From Bacillota bacterium (GTDB lineage: Bacteria > Bacillota > Clostridia > Peptostreptococcales > Anaerovoracaceae), in contig JAEDMR010000039.1 of the NCBI GenBank assembly GCA_016302925.1, positions 1 through 13,103 of the forward strand: a stretch of DNA of 13,103 nt. The letters are read 5' to 3'. The translations under genes and the position numbers were made by a program. A model generated the notes under the pieces. The model had not been told where the DNA came from. It was given only the letters and a program-made list of their open reading frames with translations, and searched no databases. Within the stretch, counting starts at the first letter, position 1; the number at the start of each line of letters is the position of its first letter. Below are positions 5,645 to 11,994 of the stretch, one piece after another.

Positions 5645-6436
5645 TTACTTCTGTTTTTTCTCAATATTGACGATTCTGTCAGGGTCCAGACCTGCTGCCA
5701 GTGCCCGGGCCAGAGAACCCTGGAAGGTTCCCACCGCCTGCGGCACATGGGCATCGCTGCCGATGATGAACTTCACGTCATACCTGGCTGCGATCCGGAT
5801 CTCCTCCTCCGTCAGATGCTGATGCTTCATATTGATCTCCATCAGCGTTCCCGTGTCGGCACAGGCTTTGGCGATATCCTCCATGTCAAACGGTCCTTTG
5901 TCCCCCGGATGAGTCAGCACGTCGATCTTGTTATTGTACAAAGCATCCAGAATCATAGCCGTATTCTTCACCTTCAGGGTGGAGTCGCCGCCGAAGAGCC
6001 CCGTATGGCTGCTGATCCAGTTGGGCACGCAGCCCGCCCCGGTCAGGCCGAAATGGTAGCCCGCCAGCACGATGTCAAACTCGGCTTTTTCTTCTTCCGT
6101 CAGGTCGATGTAAGGTGCCCGGCGCCTGGTGTTGGCTTCGATTCCCAGCAAAACTTTCACATCCGGGTATATCTCCTGCAGACGCCGAATCTCCGCCCGG
6201 ATTTCATTCACTTTTTTCATATCAAAACCGTATGTCAGGTGGCCAGGGCCGTGGTCCGTGATGGCGATGGCAGAAAGACCCTTCCCATGAGCCTCCCGCA
6301 CGTTATCCTCCACGGTTCCCTTCCCGTGGGAATAGATGGTGTGGGTATGATAATCATACAGCATCCGGTATTCGTCCGCCATCTGCAGATACCGGATCAT
6401 GTCCGCTGTCTCATGCGTCTCATGTGTCTTATCCAA
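5645..6436 (-). CDS. PHP-domain metal-dependent hydrolase/phosphatase
   Basis: The 263-residue protein has all PHP metal-binding motifs: His30-x-His32 (DYHTHT), Asp61-His62 (TDHG), Glu100 (GIEAN), His128 (GYHFG), a THPGD segment and the C-terminal SDAH. PHP proteins bind two or three divalent metals and hydrolyse phosphoesters; this one resembles stand-alone YcdX-like phosphatases rather than DNA polymerase PHP domains. I take the TTG at 6436 as start because a full GGAGGTG ribosome binding site (6450-6444) lies 7 bases upstream inside the end of murB, with an 8-bp overlap with the murB stop. ATG alternatives at 6400, 6379 and 6364 have weaker sites. The murB-PHP-rapZ order is a recurrent Clostridial arrangement, suggesting a link to cell-envelope precursor metabolism. 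Its substrate is unknown. Confidence 0.85.
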   Translation of the reverse strand: MDKTHETHETADMIRYLQMADEYRMLYDYHTHTIYSHGKGTVEDNVREAHGKGLSAIAITDHGPGHLTYGFDMKKVNEIRAEIRRLQEIYPDVKVLLGIEANTRRRAPYIDLTEEEKAEFDIVLAGYHFGLTGAGCVPNWISSHTGLFGGDSTLKVKNTAMILDALYNNKIDVLTHPGDKGPFDMEDIAKACADTGTLMEINMKHQHLTEEEIRIAARYDVKFIIGSDAHVPQAVGTFQGSLARALAAGLDPDRIVNIEKKQK

Positions 6437-7364
6437 TGATCCTCACCTCCGGTTCCAGCTTCACGCCGAACTTGTCATACACCGTGTTCTGCACCAGGGC
6501 GATCAGGTCCAGAATATCGGTGGCTGTAGCCCCTCCGGTGTTGATGATGAAGCCGCTGTGGAGGACGGAAACCTGTGCCCCGCCTACGGAAACACCCTTC
6601 AGTCCGGCATCCTCGATGAGCTTACCGGCGAAATAGCCTTCCGGCCGCTTAAAGGTGCTGCCTGCGCTTGGATACTGAACCGGCTGCTTGCTGTTGCGCT
6701 TCTCCGCCAGCTCCCGCATGCGGGAAGCGATCTCTTCCGGATCGCCGGGAGAAAGCTGAAGCACCGCTTCGGTGACAATATAACCGTTTTCTGCCAGCGC
6801 GCTGCGGCGATAGCCCAGGGCGAGCTCCCCGGCAGAAAACTCCCGCACCTGCCCGCCGTCCGGCGAAACCGCCCGGACGGCGACCAGCACATCCTTCATC
6901 TCCCCGCCGTAAGCCCCGGCATTCATAAACACCGCGCCGCCAAGACTCCCCGGAATCCCGCTGGCAAACTCGAAACCGGTGAGAGACTCCGAGAGAATAT
7001 ATTTTGCGAGGGTGGAAAGGAGCACGGCCGCACCGCAGCGAACTTTGCCGCCCTCTTCACGCGCCATGCGTCCGAACCCTCCCTCCGGAGAAAGCCGGAT
7101 CACCACACCGTCATAGCCGCTGTCGCGGAACAGCGTATTGGATCCGTTTCCAAGAAGCATGGCCTTCACGCCGGCATCCGCCACATCGGTCAGCACCTGG
7201 CGCAGTGCATCCTCCGTGGATACGCTCACCAGCACCGCCGCGCTGCCGCCTGCTTTAAATGATGTATATCTGCTCATTGGTGCATCAGTCTGCACCGCAA
7301 TGTTCTGTGTTTTCCACCGTTCCGCCAGCACCTGGGCCGTCCGGATTGCATCGTTCTTTTCCAA
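6429..7364 (-). CDS. murB: UDP-N-acetylenolpyruvoylglucosamine reductase
   Basis: MurB reduces UDP-GlcNAc-enolpyruvate to UDP-MurNAc with NADPH and bound FAD, the second committed step of cytoplasmic peptidoglycan precursor synthesis. The start is a TTG at 7364 with a perfect AAGGAGG 6 bases upstream (7377-7371), giving 311 residues; an ATG at 7406 in frame lacks such a site. FAD-binding segments SFKAGGSA and LLGNGSNTLF are followed by GIPGSLGGAVFMNAGAYGGEM. The active-site Arg/Ser region LGYRRSAL and the catalytic-Ser segment PSAGSTFKRP (Ser236) are intact, as is the closing Glu306 in LEPEVRIIG. The PSAGSTFKRP form and length fit the shorter type II (Bacillus-like) enzymes. Its first 80 bases overlap the upstream membrane-protein gene in another frame. 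Confidence 0.96.
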   Translation of the reverse strand: MEKNDAIRTAQVLAERWKTQNIAVQTDAPMSRYTSFKAGGSAAVLVSVSTEDALRQVLTDVADAGVKAMLLGNGSNTLFRDSGYDGVVIRLSPEGGFGRMAREEGGKVRCGAAVLLSTLAKYILSESLTGFEFASGIPGSLGGAVFMNAGAYGGEMKDVLVAVRAVSPDGGQVREFSAGELALGYRRSALAENGYIVTEAVLQLSPGDPEEIASRMRELAEKRNSKQPVQYPSAGSTFKRPEGYFAGKLIEDAGLKGVSVGGAQVSVLHSGFIINTGGATATDILDLIALVQNTVYDKFGVKLEPEVRIIG

Positions 7365-8589
7365 AGATATCCTCCTTATTGATTTTATACTTGTCAAAGG
7401 TCTCATACACCGCCGTGTCCGTCGGCCGTCCCTTGGCCGCCAGCCGGTTATTAATGAACCGGGTCATGTAAATATAGAATACTGCGAAGCACGGAACGCC
7501 CAGAATCATGCCGGCGAATCCGAAGAGGCCGCCGCCTACGATGATGGCGAACATGACCCAGAAGCTGGCCAGCCCCGTACTGTCCCCCAGAATTTTCGGT
7601 CCGATGATGTTGCCGTCCACCTGCTGCAGCACCAGCACCAGAATCAGGAATTTCAGTGCCGCCACCGGGTCTACGATCAAAAGCAGGATGGCAGACGGAA
7701 TGGCGCCGATGAACGGCCCGAAAAACGGAATCACGTTGGTAATCCCCACAATGACGCTGATCAGGGTCGCCAGCGGGAGCTTCAGCAGGGACATAGCGAT
7801 GAAGCAGATGATGCCGATGATGATGGAATCGATGATTTTGCCGTTGATGAAGCCGCCGAAGGTCCGGTTGGTCAGGTACCCCAGCTCAAAGATGTCCTCC
7901 GCCCGCTGCGGGGTGCAGAGAGCCAGAATGGCCTTTTTCGCCTGGGCCTGGAACATTTCCTTGCTGTTGAGCACGTACACGCAGATGATCAGGGCGACAA
8001 ACCCGTCAAACACCAGGTTCACCGTACCGATGACACCCACAGAAACACCACTGACCACCATGTCCACCGCCGGTTTTACCTGTCCCTGGAACCATTCCAG
8101 GAATTTGTCGGTGAGGTTTTCCAGATTGCCCTGCAGCAGGGAAACCAGCTCCGGATTTTCCTGGATGTTTTCCACAAACCAGTTGTTCAGCCGGTTCACC
8201 GTATCCGGCAGCTGATAGATGATTCCCAGAATGCTGTCGATCAGATCCGGGATGATCAGCACCAGGAAGCCGGCCACCGCCGCAACCAGTGCGGAAACGG
8301 AAAAGAGCGTGGCCGTAAAACGGGCGATTTTGTATGCACGGGTCTTCTTTCTCACCCGGTTTTCCAGGTTGTGGTAAACTCGCCGCACCACCCAGTTATA
8401 GATGGGACAAAGCAGATAGGCCAAAATGATGCCCACATAAAACGGATTCAGGATGTCGTTGATGGCTGCGATCCCCGCCCGCAGGCTGTCGTAATTATGT
8501 ATGACAAACCAGACGCAGATCAGAGCCAGTCCCACCAGAAACAGCATGATTCCTTCCTTCATATATTTATTCGTGATCTTTACTTTCAT
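7285..8589 (-). CDS. AI-2E family (PerM/YtvI-like) transporter
   Basis: The 434-residue polytopic membrane protein shows the AI-2E/UPF0118 architecture: two N-terminal spans (residues 13-30 and 48-62), a basic cytoplasmic segment, a span near 93-115, a long soluble helical region (about 120-190), and five or so C-terminal spans including IIGIICFIAM, NVIPFFGPFIGAIPSA, LVLVLQQVDGNIIGPKILG and VGGGLFGFAGMILGVPCFAV. The PFFGPFIG and Q-x-x-x-x-IIGPK motifs are typical. Members export diverse small molecules or ions; the AI-2 role applies only to a few, so substrate is open. The ATG has GGAGG about 11 bases upstream. The C-terminal tail ends in a Gly/Cys-containing stretch that overlaps murB by 80 bp, and its KED codons contain the murB ribosome binding site. 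Confidence 0.9.
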   Translation of the reverse strand: MKVKITNKYMKEGIMLFLVGLALICVWFVIHNYDSLRAGIAAINDILNPFYVGIILAYLLCPIYNWVVRRVYHNLENRVRKKTRAYKIARFTATLFSVSALVAAVAGFLVLIIPDLIDSILGIIYQLPDTVNRLNNWFVENIQENPELVSLLQGNLENLTDKFLEWFQGQVKPAVDMVVSGVSVGVIGTVNLVFDGFVALIICVYVLNSKEMFQAQAKKAILALCTPQRAEDIFELGYLTNRTFGGFINGKIIDSIIIGIICFIAMSLLKLPLATLISVIVGITNVIPFFGPFIGAIPSAILLLIVDPVAALKFLILVLVLQQVDGNIIGPKILGDSTGLASFWVMFAIIVGGGLFGFAGMILGVPCFAVFYIYMTRFINNRLAAKGRPTDTAVYETFDKYKINKEDIFGKERCNPDGPGAGGTVENTEHCGAD

Positions 8590-8620
8590 TCTGTCATTTC
8601 CTCCGCGCAGATGTCAGGGT

Positions 8621-8658
8621 CCGGTCAGCTGGATCATCTTCCGGTCAGCTGGATCATC
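8621..8658. repeat. 20-bp tandem duplication across a stop codon
   Basis: CCGGTCAGCTGGATCATC occurs at 8621-8638 and again at 8641-8658, 20 bp apart. The second copy encodes the last residues of the Fic-like protein; the stop TGA (8636-8634) is created at the junction with the extra copy. Removing one copy would leave the protein ending in LTGP instead of LTGR, so the duplication barely changed the product. Confidence 0.85.
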
Positions 8659-9359
8659 AGTTCGAGACGGCTACGTACCGCCCGCATCAGATGGTCCTCC
8701 AGCGACTGGCTGCCGCCGCCTGCCAGATAAGCCCCAATCTCCCGATTGTATTCTTCCTCCGAAAGCTCCAGGGCTGCCATAGGCAGTCCGTTTCGGACCA
8801 GCGTGTAGTACAGGATGGCCCGGGCCAGCTCCGGCGTTTTTTCGCTGTAAGGGTAAATTTCTATGCAGCGGTTGTGGAGCCTGGCGGCCTTTTGAAACGG
8901 ATTTTCTCCCGTTTCCTTTCTTCCCGCAAAATCCACCAGCCCGGCCATTTCTCCCGGGATTTCTCCCGGCAGCAGGGGGCTGGCTCCATACTCCAGCAGT
9001 ACAGGGTTTCCTTTTCGGAAGTCTTTCGGGGTGTCACCGATGAGGATGGAATGCATATCCCGAATCATCTGCAGGGAAAGGTCTGCTTCCATATCGGACA
9101 GCCGGTAGATATACTGGCGCAGTTCCTCCAGCCGGGTAATCATCAGGTGCTCCTCGATGGGCGCACTGAGAACACAGCCGCCCTGCAGCACCGTGTCGAC
9201 ATCCTCCGGACGCAGGCTGCTGCCGGAAAGGCGCAGATTCATATACAGCCACTCCCTCTTTTCCAGGTCCGCCAGATAGGAACGGACCTGTTCCGGGAAC
9301 GGCCGGCGATTATGCAGCATTACCAGTTTTTTTCGGATCTCTCGCAGCACCTCGTTCAC
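8634..9359 (-). CDS. Fic-like protein with degenerate catalytic motif
   Basis: The protein (up to 241 residues) follows the layout of Fic/DOC AMP-transferases: a LRLSGSSLRPEDVDTVLQGG segment (residues 42-61) like the inhibitory-helix region, a DMHSILIGDTPKDFRKG segment (101-117), a PGEIPGEMAGLVDF segment (131-144), and the core helix pair at 156-190. Where active Fic proteins have H-P-F-x-(D/E)-G-N-G-R-x-x-R, this one has YPYSEKTPELAR (169-180): the Pro, acidic and final Arg positions remain, while the catalytic His, the Gly-Asn-Gly anion hole and first Arg are lost. AMPylation is therefore unlikely; a structural or regulatory role is an inference. The outer start is GTG at 9359; GTG at 9350 is better spaced from AGAGG and may be the real start. 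It is first in the minus-strand gene run, 44 bp before the AI-2E-family gene. Confidence 0.7.
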   Translation of the reverse strand: MNEVLREIRKKLVMLHNRRPFPEQVRSYLADLEKREWLYMNLRLSGSSLRPEDVDTVLQGGCVLSAPIEEHLMITRLEELRQYIYRLSDMEADLSLQMIRDMHSILIGDTPKDFRKGNPVLLEYGASPLLPGEIPGEMAGLVDFAGRKETGENPFQKAARLHNRCIEIYPYSEKTPELARAILYYTLVRNGLPMAALELSEEEYNREIGAYLAGGGSQSLEDHLMRAVRSRLELMIQLTGR

Positions 9360-9422
9360 CGCCTCTTTCAGATTATTCCTCTTTTCTTTCTATTTTATCA
9401 TACCTTTCCGGTTTTTTCTATG

Positions 9423-9440
9423 ATATACTTAGAAGTATAT
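9423..9440. promoter_or_regulatory. Perfect palindrome adjoining the metallophosphoesterase RBS
   Basis: ATATACTT (9423-9430), a 2-bp AG spacer and AAGTATAT (9433-9440) form a perfect inverted repeat that touches the AAGGAGG site at 9441-9447. It includes a -10-like TATACT (9424-9429). It lies in the 99-bp divergent gap between the Fic-like and metallophosphoesterase genes. It could be a repressor operator over the -10, or an RNA hairpin beside the ribosome binding site. Confidence 0.5.
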
Positions 9441-9458
9441 AAGGAGGATTTGAAAAAA

Positions 9459-10058
9459 ATGCGAATACTGGTACTGAGCGATACCCACGGAGATATTTCC
9501 CGTGCCTGTCAGGTTTATCATATATTACAGAAACAGGGCCAGGTGGATCTGATTATCCACTGCGGCGATTACTACAAGGATGCCATTCACATGAGCGAGC
9601 GGCTAGGCGCATCCATCGTCTGGGTCAAAGGCAACACCGACGGTTCCTTCAGTGAAAATGATTATGCCATCGTCGATACGGAATGCGGCAGCCTGCTGGT
9701 AACCCACGGCCATATGGAAAATGTGGACTTCAGCCAGCAGAATCTCTATTACAAAGCGCTGGAGCACGACTGCTGCGCCGCCATTTTCGGCCATACTCAC
9801 CGTGCCGTCTCTGCGGAGGCCGGCGGCATCCATCTTTTCAATCCGGGCAGCCTGACTAAGCCGCGGGACGGCTCCGGCGGCACCTTCGGTCTGATTTACA
9901 CCGGCCCGGACTACTTCCGGGGACAGATCTGCCGGTACGATGACTTCATCCGCCAGTCCGGAGAGGGCGGCAACGGATCGGACGGTTCGGGCGGCAGCAA
10001 GCCGAAGGTCCAGGGCGGCTACCTGCGGGGACTGCTCAACTACAGCGACCGGTTCTGA
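9459..10058 (+). CDS. YfcE/MJ0936-type metallophosphoesterase
   Basis: The ATG at 9459 has AAGGAGG 11 bases upstream and begins the family's first strand directly (MRILVLSDTHGD). Metal-site motifs are complete: Asp8-x-His10, Gly36-Asp37, Gly58-Asn59-Thr-Asp, His83-Gly-His85 (VTHGH), Gly111-His112-Thr-His114, and NPGS (128-131). Such enzymes hydrolyse phosphodiesters with two Mn or similar metals; the physiological substrate is usually unknown. At 199 residues it is some 35-40 longer than typical YfcE-like proteins because of a C-terminal tail (about 164-199) rich in Gly and Ser and then basic and aromatic residues. The stop is followed at once by the thioesterase gene, so the two are co-transcribed. 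Confidence 0.93.
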   Translation: MRILVLSDTHGDISRACQVYHILQKQGQVDLIIHCGDYYKDAIHMSERLGASIVWVKGNTDGSFSENDYAIVDTECGSLLVTHGHMENVDFSQQNLYYKALEHDCCAAIFGHTHRAVSAEAGGIHLFNPGSLTKPRDGSGGTFGLIYTGPDYFRGQICRYDDFIRQSGEGGNGSDGSGGSKPKVQGGYLRGLLNYSDRF

Positions 10059-10070
10059 ATGGAGAAAAGC

Positions 10071-10598
10071 ATGCAGCAGGAAGTGAAAAACATGAAAAAC
10101 GAAGAGATCCGAAAACAGGATAAAAACAAAAATGAAAATAAAACGCCGGATGTGAAAACGCCGGGCGAGGAGATTTTGAGAGAAAGACTCATGGCCCTGG
10201 CAGAAGACAGCTGCGTCCGGCAAAAGGCCACCACCAACGGCATGATGGCACCGGAATTTCTCCGTGTGGATCCGGAATCCGCCACCGCCGTCTTCCGCTA
10301 CATCGTTCATCCCTGGGAAGCCAATCGGGTGGGCGGCCTCCACGGAGGGATCATGGCTTCCATGCTGGATCACGCCTGCGGACTCACGGCAACGGCCTGG
10401 CTGGGCCACTGGGCGCCTACCATGTCTATGAACATCGACTACATCCGGCCCGCTGAAATCGGCGACCGTCTGTTGGCAGCTGCCACGGTGGTTTCTCTGG
10501 GTCGCCGTCTGATCCGCATGCGCGGTGAGCTGTGCAGCGAAGCCACCGGAAAGGTTGTGGCAGCCTGCAGCGCCACATTTTTCAACAAGGAGGGCTGA
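10071..10598 (+). CDS. PaaI-type hotdog thioesterase
   Basis: From the ATG at 10071 the protein has 175 residues. I choose this start because GGAG at 10061-10064 lies 6 bases upstream; an in-frame ATG at 10059 directly abuts the previous stop and has no site, and one at 10092 has AGGAAG. The first ~35 residues are lysine- and asparagine-rich and probably disordered. The hotdog domain follows, with the PaaI active-site stretch NRVGGLHGGIMASMLDHACG containing the Asn, the His-Gly-Gly turn and the catalytic-type Asp, then SMNIDYIRPAEIGDRL, a typical second strand and turn. PaaI-like enzymes hydrolyse acyl- or aryl-CoA thioesters in the cytoplasm. The substrate cannot be read from sequence. Confidence 0.88.
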   Translation: MQQEVKNMKNEEIRKQDKNKNENKTPDVKTPGEEILRERLMALAEDSCVRQKATTNGMMAPEFLRVDPESATAVFRYIVHPWEANRVGGLHGGIMASMLDHACGLTATAWLGHWAPTMSMNIDYIRPAEIGDRLLAAATVVSLGRRLIRMRGELCSEATGKVVAACSATFFNKEG

Positions 10599-10600
10599 TC

Positions 10601-10966
10601 ATGGAAAACAATTATGCGCACACCCGGGAGAATCACATCCACCAGGAACTGATCCCGCGGGCAGCCAGCTTCTTCAAAGTGGTCGGCGATGAGACCCGCA
10701 TGAAAATTCTCTGCACCATCGCCCGGGAAGAACTCTGCGTAAACGATATCGCAGAAAAAGTCGCCATGACCAAGTCTGCCGTATCCCATCAGCTGAAGCT
10801 TCTGAAGGACGAAGACCTGGTCAAGTCCCGCCGCGACGGCAAAAACATCTTCTATTCTCTGGACGACCAGCACGTGCTGGACATCATCGAGATTGCCTTC
10901 ACCCACATCGAGCACAAAAGCCACGATGAAGGCTGCACTTGCAGCTGCTGCCGGGGGGAAGAATAG
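10601..10966 (+). CDS. ArsR/SmtB-family metal-sensing transcriptional repressor
   Basis: This 121-residue winged-helix protein starts at the ATG at 10601 behind AAGGAGG, 2 bp after the thioesterase stop. The recognition region VAMTKSAVSHQLKLLKDEDLV and the wing RRDGKNIFYSL are classic. Helix alpha-5 carries Asp89-x-His91-(10 residues)-His102-x-x-His105, exactly the spacing of the Zn/Co site of CzrA/SmtB. The alpha-3 metal site of CadC/ArsR is absent: ELCVNDI has Asn where those proteins have the second Cys. A short tail with CTCSCC (Cys112, 114, 116, 117) and several His residues at both ends could bind extra metal. Zn or Co sensing is inferred. No metal efflux pump or CDF transporter gene lies in the window, so its target is elsewhere or includes its own operon. 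Confidence 0.92.
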   Translation: MENNYAHTRENHIHQELIPRAASFFKVVGDETRMKILCTIAREELCVNDIAEKVAMTKSAVSHQLKLLKDEDLVKSRRDGKNIFYSLDDQHVLDIIEIAFTHIEHKSHDEGCTCSCCRGEE

Positions 10967-11064
10967 GGCGCTGCTGCCAGCGAAGGTCAGGGCGCTGGTC
11001 GGGCTGCGGGCGGATTGCTGGATGGGCTGCACCGCCTGACAGCACTGAGAAAAGATTTGACACC

Positions 11065-11107
11065 AAAAAATGACGCAAACCGAACTGGCTCAGGGCGGTT
11101 TGCGTCA
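11065..11107 (-). terminator. Intrinsic terminator (minus strand), hairpin 1 of a look-alike pair
   Basis: TGACGCAAACCG (11071-11082) pairs perfectly with CGGTTTGCGTCA (11096-11107) around a 13-nt loop. On the minus strand it is followed by TTTTTT (11070-11065). It would end transcripts from the HD-domain gene at 11386-11922. On the plus strand no T-run follows. Confidence 0.7.
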
Positions 11108-11260
11108 CCGCTTGAGGGATTGGAAGAAGAAAAATCTGAAATCAGAACCTTTCATGTCGGAAATAGATACATAAATGTAAATATTTTGCATAAAAGTACG
11201 GCCCGATTCGCAGCATTAACAGAAAAACGCTTGAAAACGCATGAAACGGCAGAGGATGAC

Positions 11261-11302
11261 GACGCAAATTCAGGAGGACAGCACGAATTTGCGTCACTTT
11301 TT
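11261..11302 (+). terminator. Intrinsic terminator (plus strand), hairpin 2 of the pair
   Basis: GACGCAAATTC (11261-11271) pairs perfectly with GAATTTGCGTC (11285-11295), again around a 13-nt loop, followed by a T-run (11298-11302). It would end the metallophosphoesterase-thioesterase-ArsR transcript about 300 nt after the last stop. It shares its GACGCAAA/TTTGCGTC stem base and loop length with hairpin 1. Apart from a short AAAACGC direct repeat (11224-11240), nothing else is seen between 10967 and 11385. Confidence 0.75.
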
Positions 11303-11385
11303 GCTTGCTGGGATTTTTGTTCGGAACGAGCGGTGTTCCCGCCAGAAAAAAATACCCTCACAGCTCGAGCATCCCCTCACGGCTT

Positions 11386-11922
11386 TCACAACCCAAACAT
11401 GGTGCGGCAGATCCCGCTGCCGGAACCGGTTCGGAAAATCTTCTCCAGTGCCGCCGCAGCTGCATCCTTTCCTTCCCCTCCGAAGGCGGTTCGCCCCTCA
11501 TGCCTGTCCTGAAACGATTCGTACAGATTCACCAGGAAGTCTGCCTCCACCAGAATCTGATAGTCCATGCCATCGATCCGGTCATATGTATGATGATGCC
11601 CCACCAGCCAGCAGACCCGCTCCACCAGCACTTCATCAAACCCAAGACCTGTCAGCATCTCCCGGGCAGCCGCCGGCCCCTCCTGCTCCTGCAGTTTTCC
11701 GTCGCAGCATCCGTACTTTTCTTCTGCCGGCCGGATGCCGATATCATGCACATAGGCCGCCGCCTCCAGAACTTCCTGCACAGCAGGGTCCAGTTTTTCC
11801 AGTCTCCCGATCAAAGCCGCAAATCCATGCACCTTGACGAAGTGCTGCACCCGTCTGGGATCCCCGCTGTAATACGCCGTCATCTCTGCAAAAAGCCGGT
11901 CAAGCCGTTCCTGTCTGTCCAT
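11386..11922 (-). CDS. HD-domain phosphohydrolase
   Basis: The 178-residue protein has the HD metal-site series: His27 (RVQHFVKV), His59-Asp60 (AAAYVHDIG), a HHH run at 109-111 (VGHHHTYD), and Asp128 (LVEADFLVNLYE). These match small stand-alone HD hydrolases that cleave nucleotides or phosphoesters in the cytoplasm; YfbR/YpgQ-like activity is possible but unproven. The ATG has an AAAGGAG site 9 bases upstream and a promoter at 11961-11989. It is transcribed divergently from the glycolipid glycosyltransferase and convergently with the ArsR operon. The C-terminal Gly/Ala-rich segment after about residue 145 is less typical of the family. Confidence 0.88.
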   Translation of the reverse strand: MDRQERLDRLFAEMTAYYSGDPRRVQHFVKVHGFAALIGRLEKLDPAVQEVLEAAAYVHDIGIRPAEEKYGCCDGKLQEQEGPAAAREMLTGLGFDEVLVERVCWLVGHHHTYDRIDGMDYQILVEADFLVNLYESFQDRHEGRTAFGGEGKDAAAAALEKIFRTGSGSGICRTMFGL

Positions 11923-11960
11923 CTGTCAAACTCCTTTCCTTTCGTACAACAATTTCTACC

Positions 11961-11989
11961 ATTATACCCCTGCCTGCGGATTTTGTCAG
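11961..11989 (-). promoter_or_regulatory. Sigma-A promoter of the HD-domain gene
   Basis: On the minus strand CTGACA (11989-11984) and TATAAT (11966-11961) are separated by 17 bp, matching 5/6 and 6/6 of consensus. The predicted start near 11954 gives a short leader before the ATG at 11922. Confidence 0.8.
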
Positions 11990-11994
11990 GAAAA

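Noticed and set aside
4747..6439. Plus-strand open frames opposite rapZ and the PHP gene
   Set aside because: Both minus-strand genes have intact family motifs and good starts; the antisense frames have no ribosome binding sites or recognisable domains.
7138..8730. Long plus-strand open frame (530 codons) rich in His, Asp and Gln
   Set aside because: It is antisense to the AI-2E-family gene and murB, has shadow-type composition, and resembles no family; the opposite strand encodes clear conserved proteins.
9360..9422. A defined promoter for the Fic-like gene run
   Set aside because: A TATGAT is visible on the minus strand near 9400, but no acceptable -35 accompanies it, so I do not call it.
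8691..9458. Upstream extension of the metallophosphoesterase frame
   Set aside because: The extension is antisense to the Fic-like gene; the family begins exactly at MRILVLSDTH, which has its own AAGGAGG.
10532..10600. Upstream extension of the ArsR-family frame
   Set aside because: It overlaps the thioesterase end; the ATG at 10601 has a strong AAGGAGG site and the right family length.
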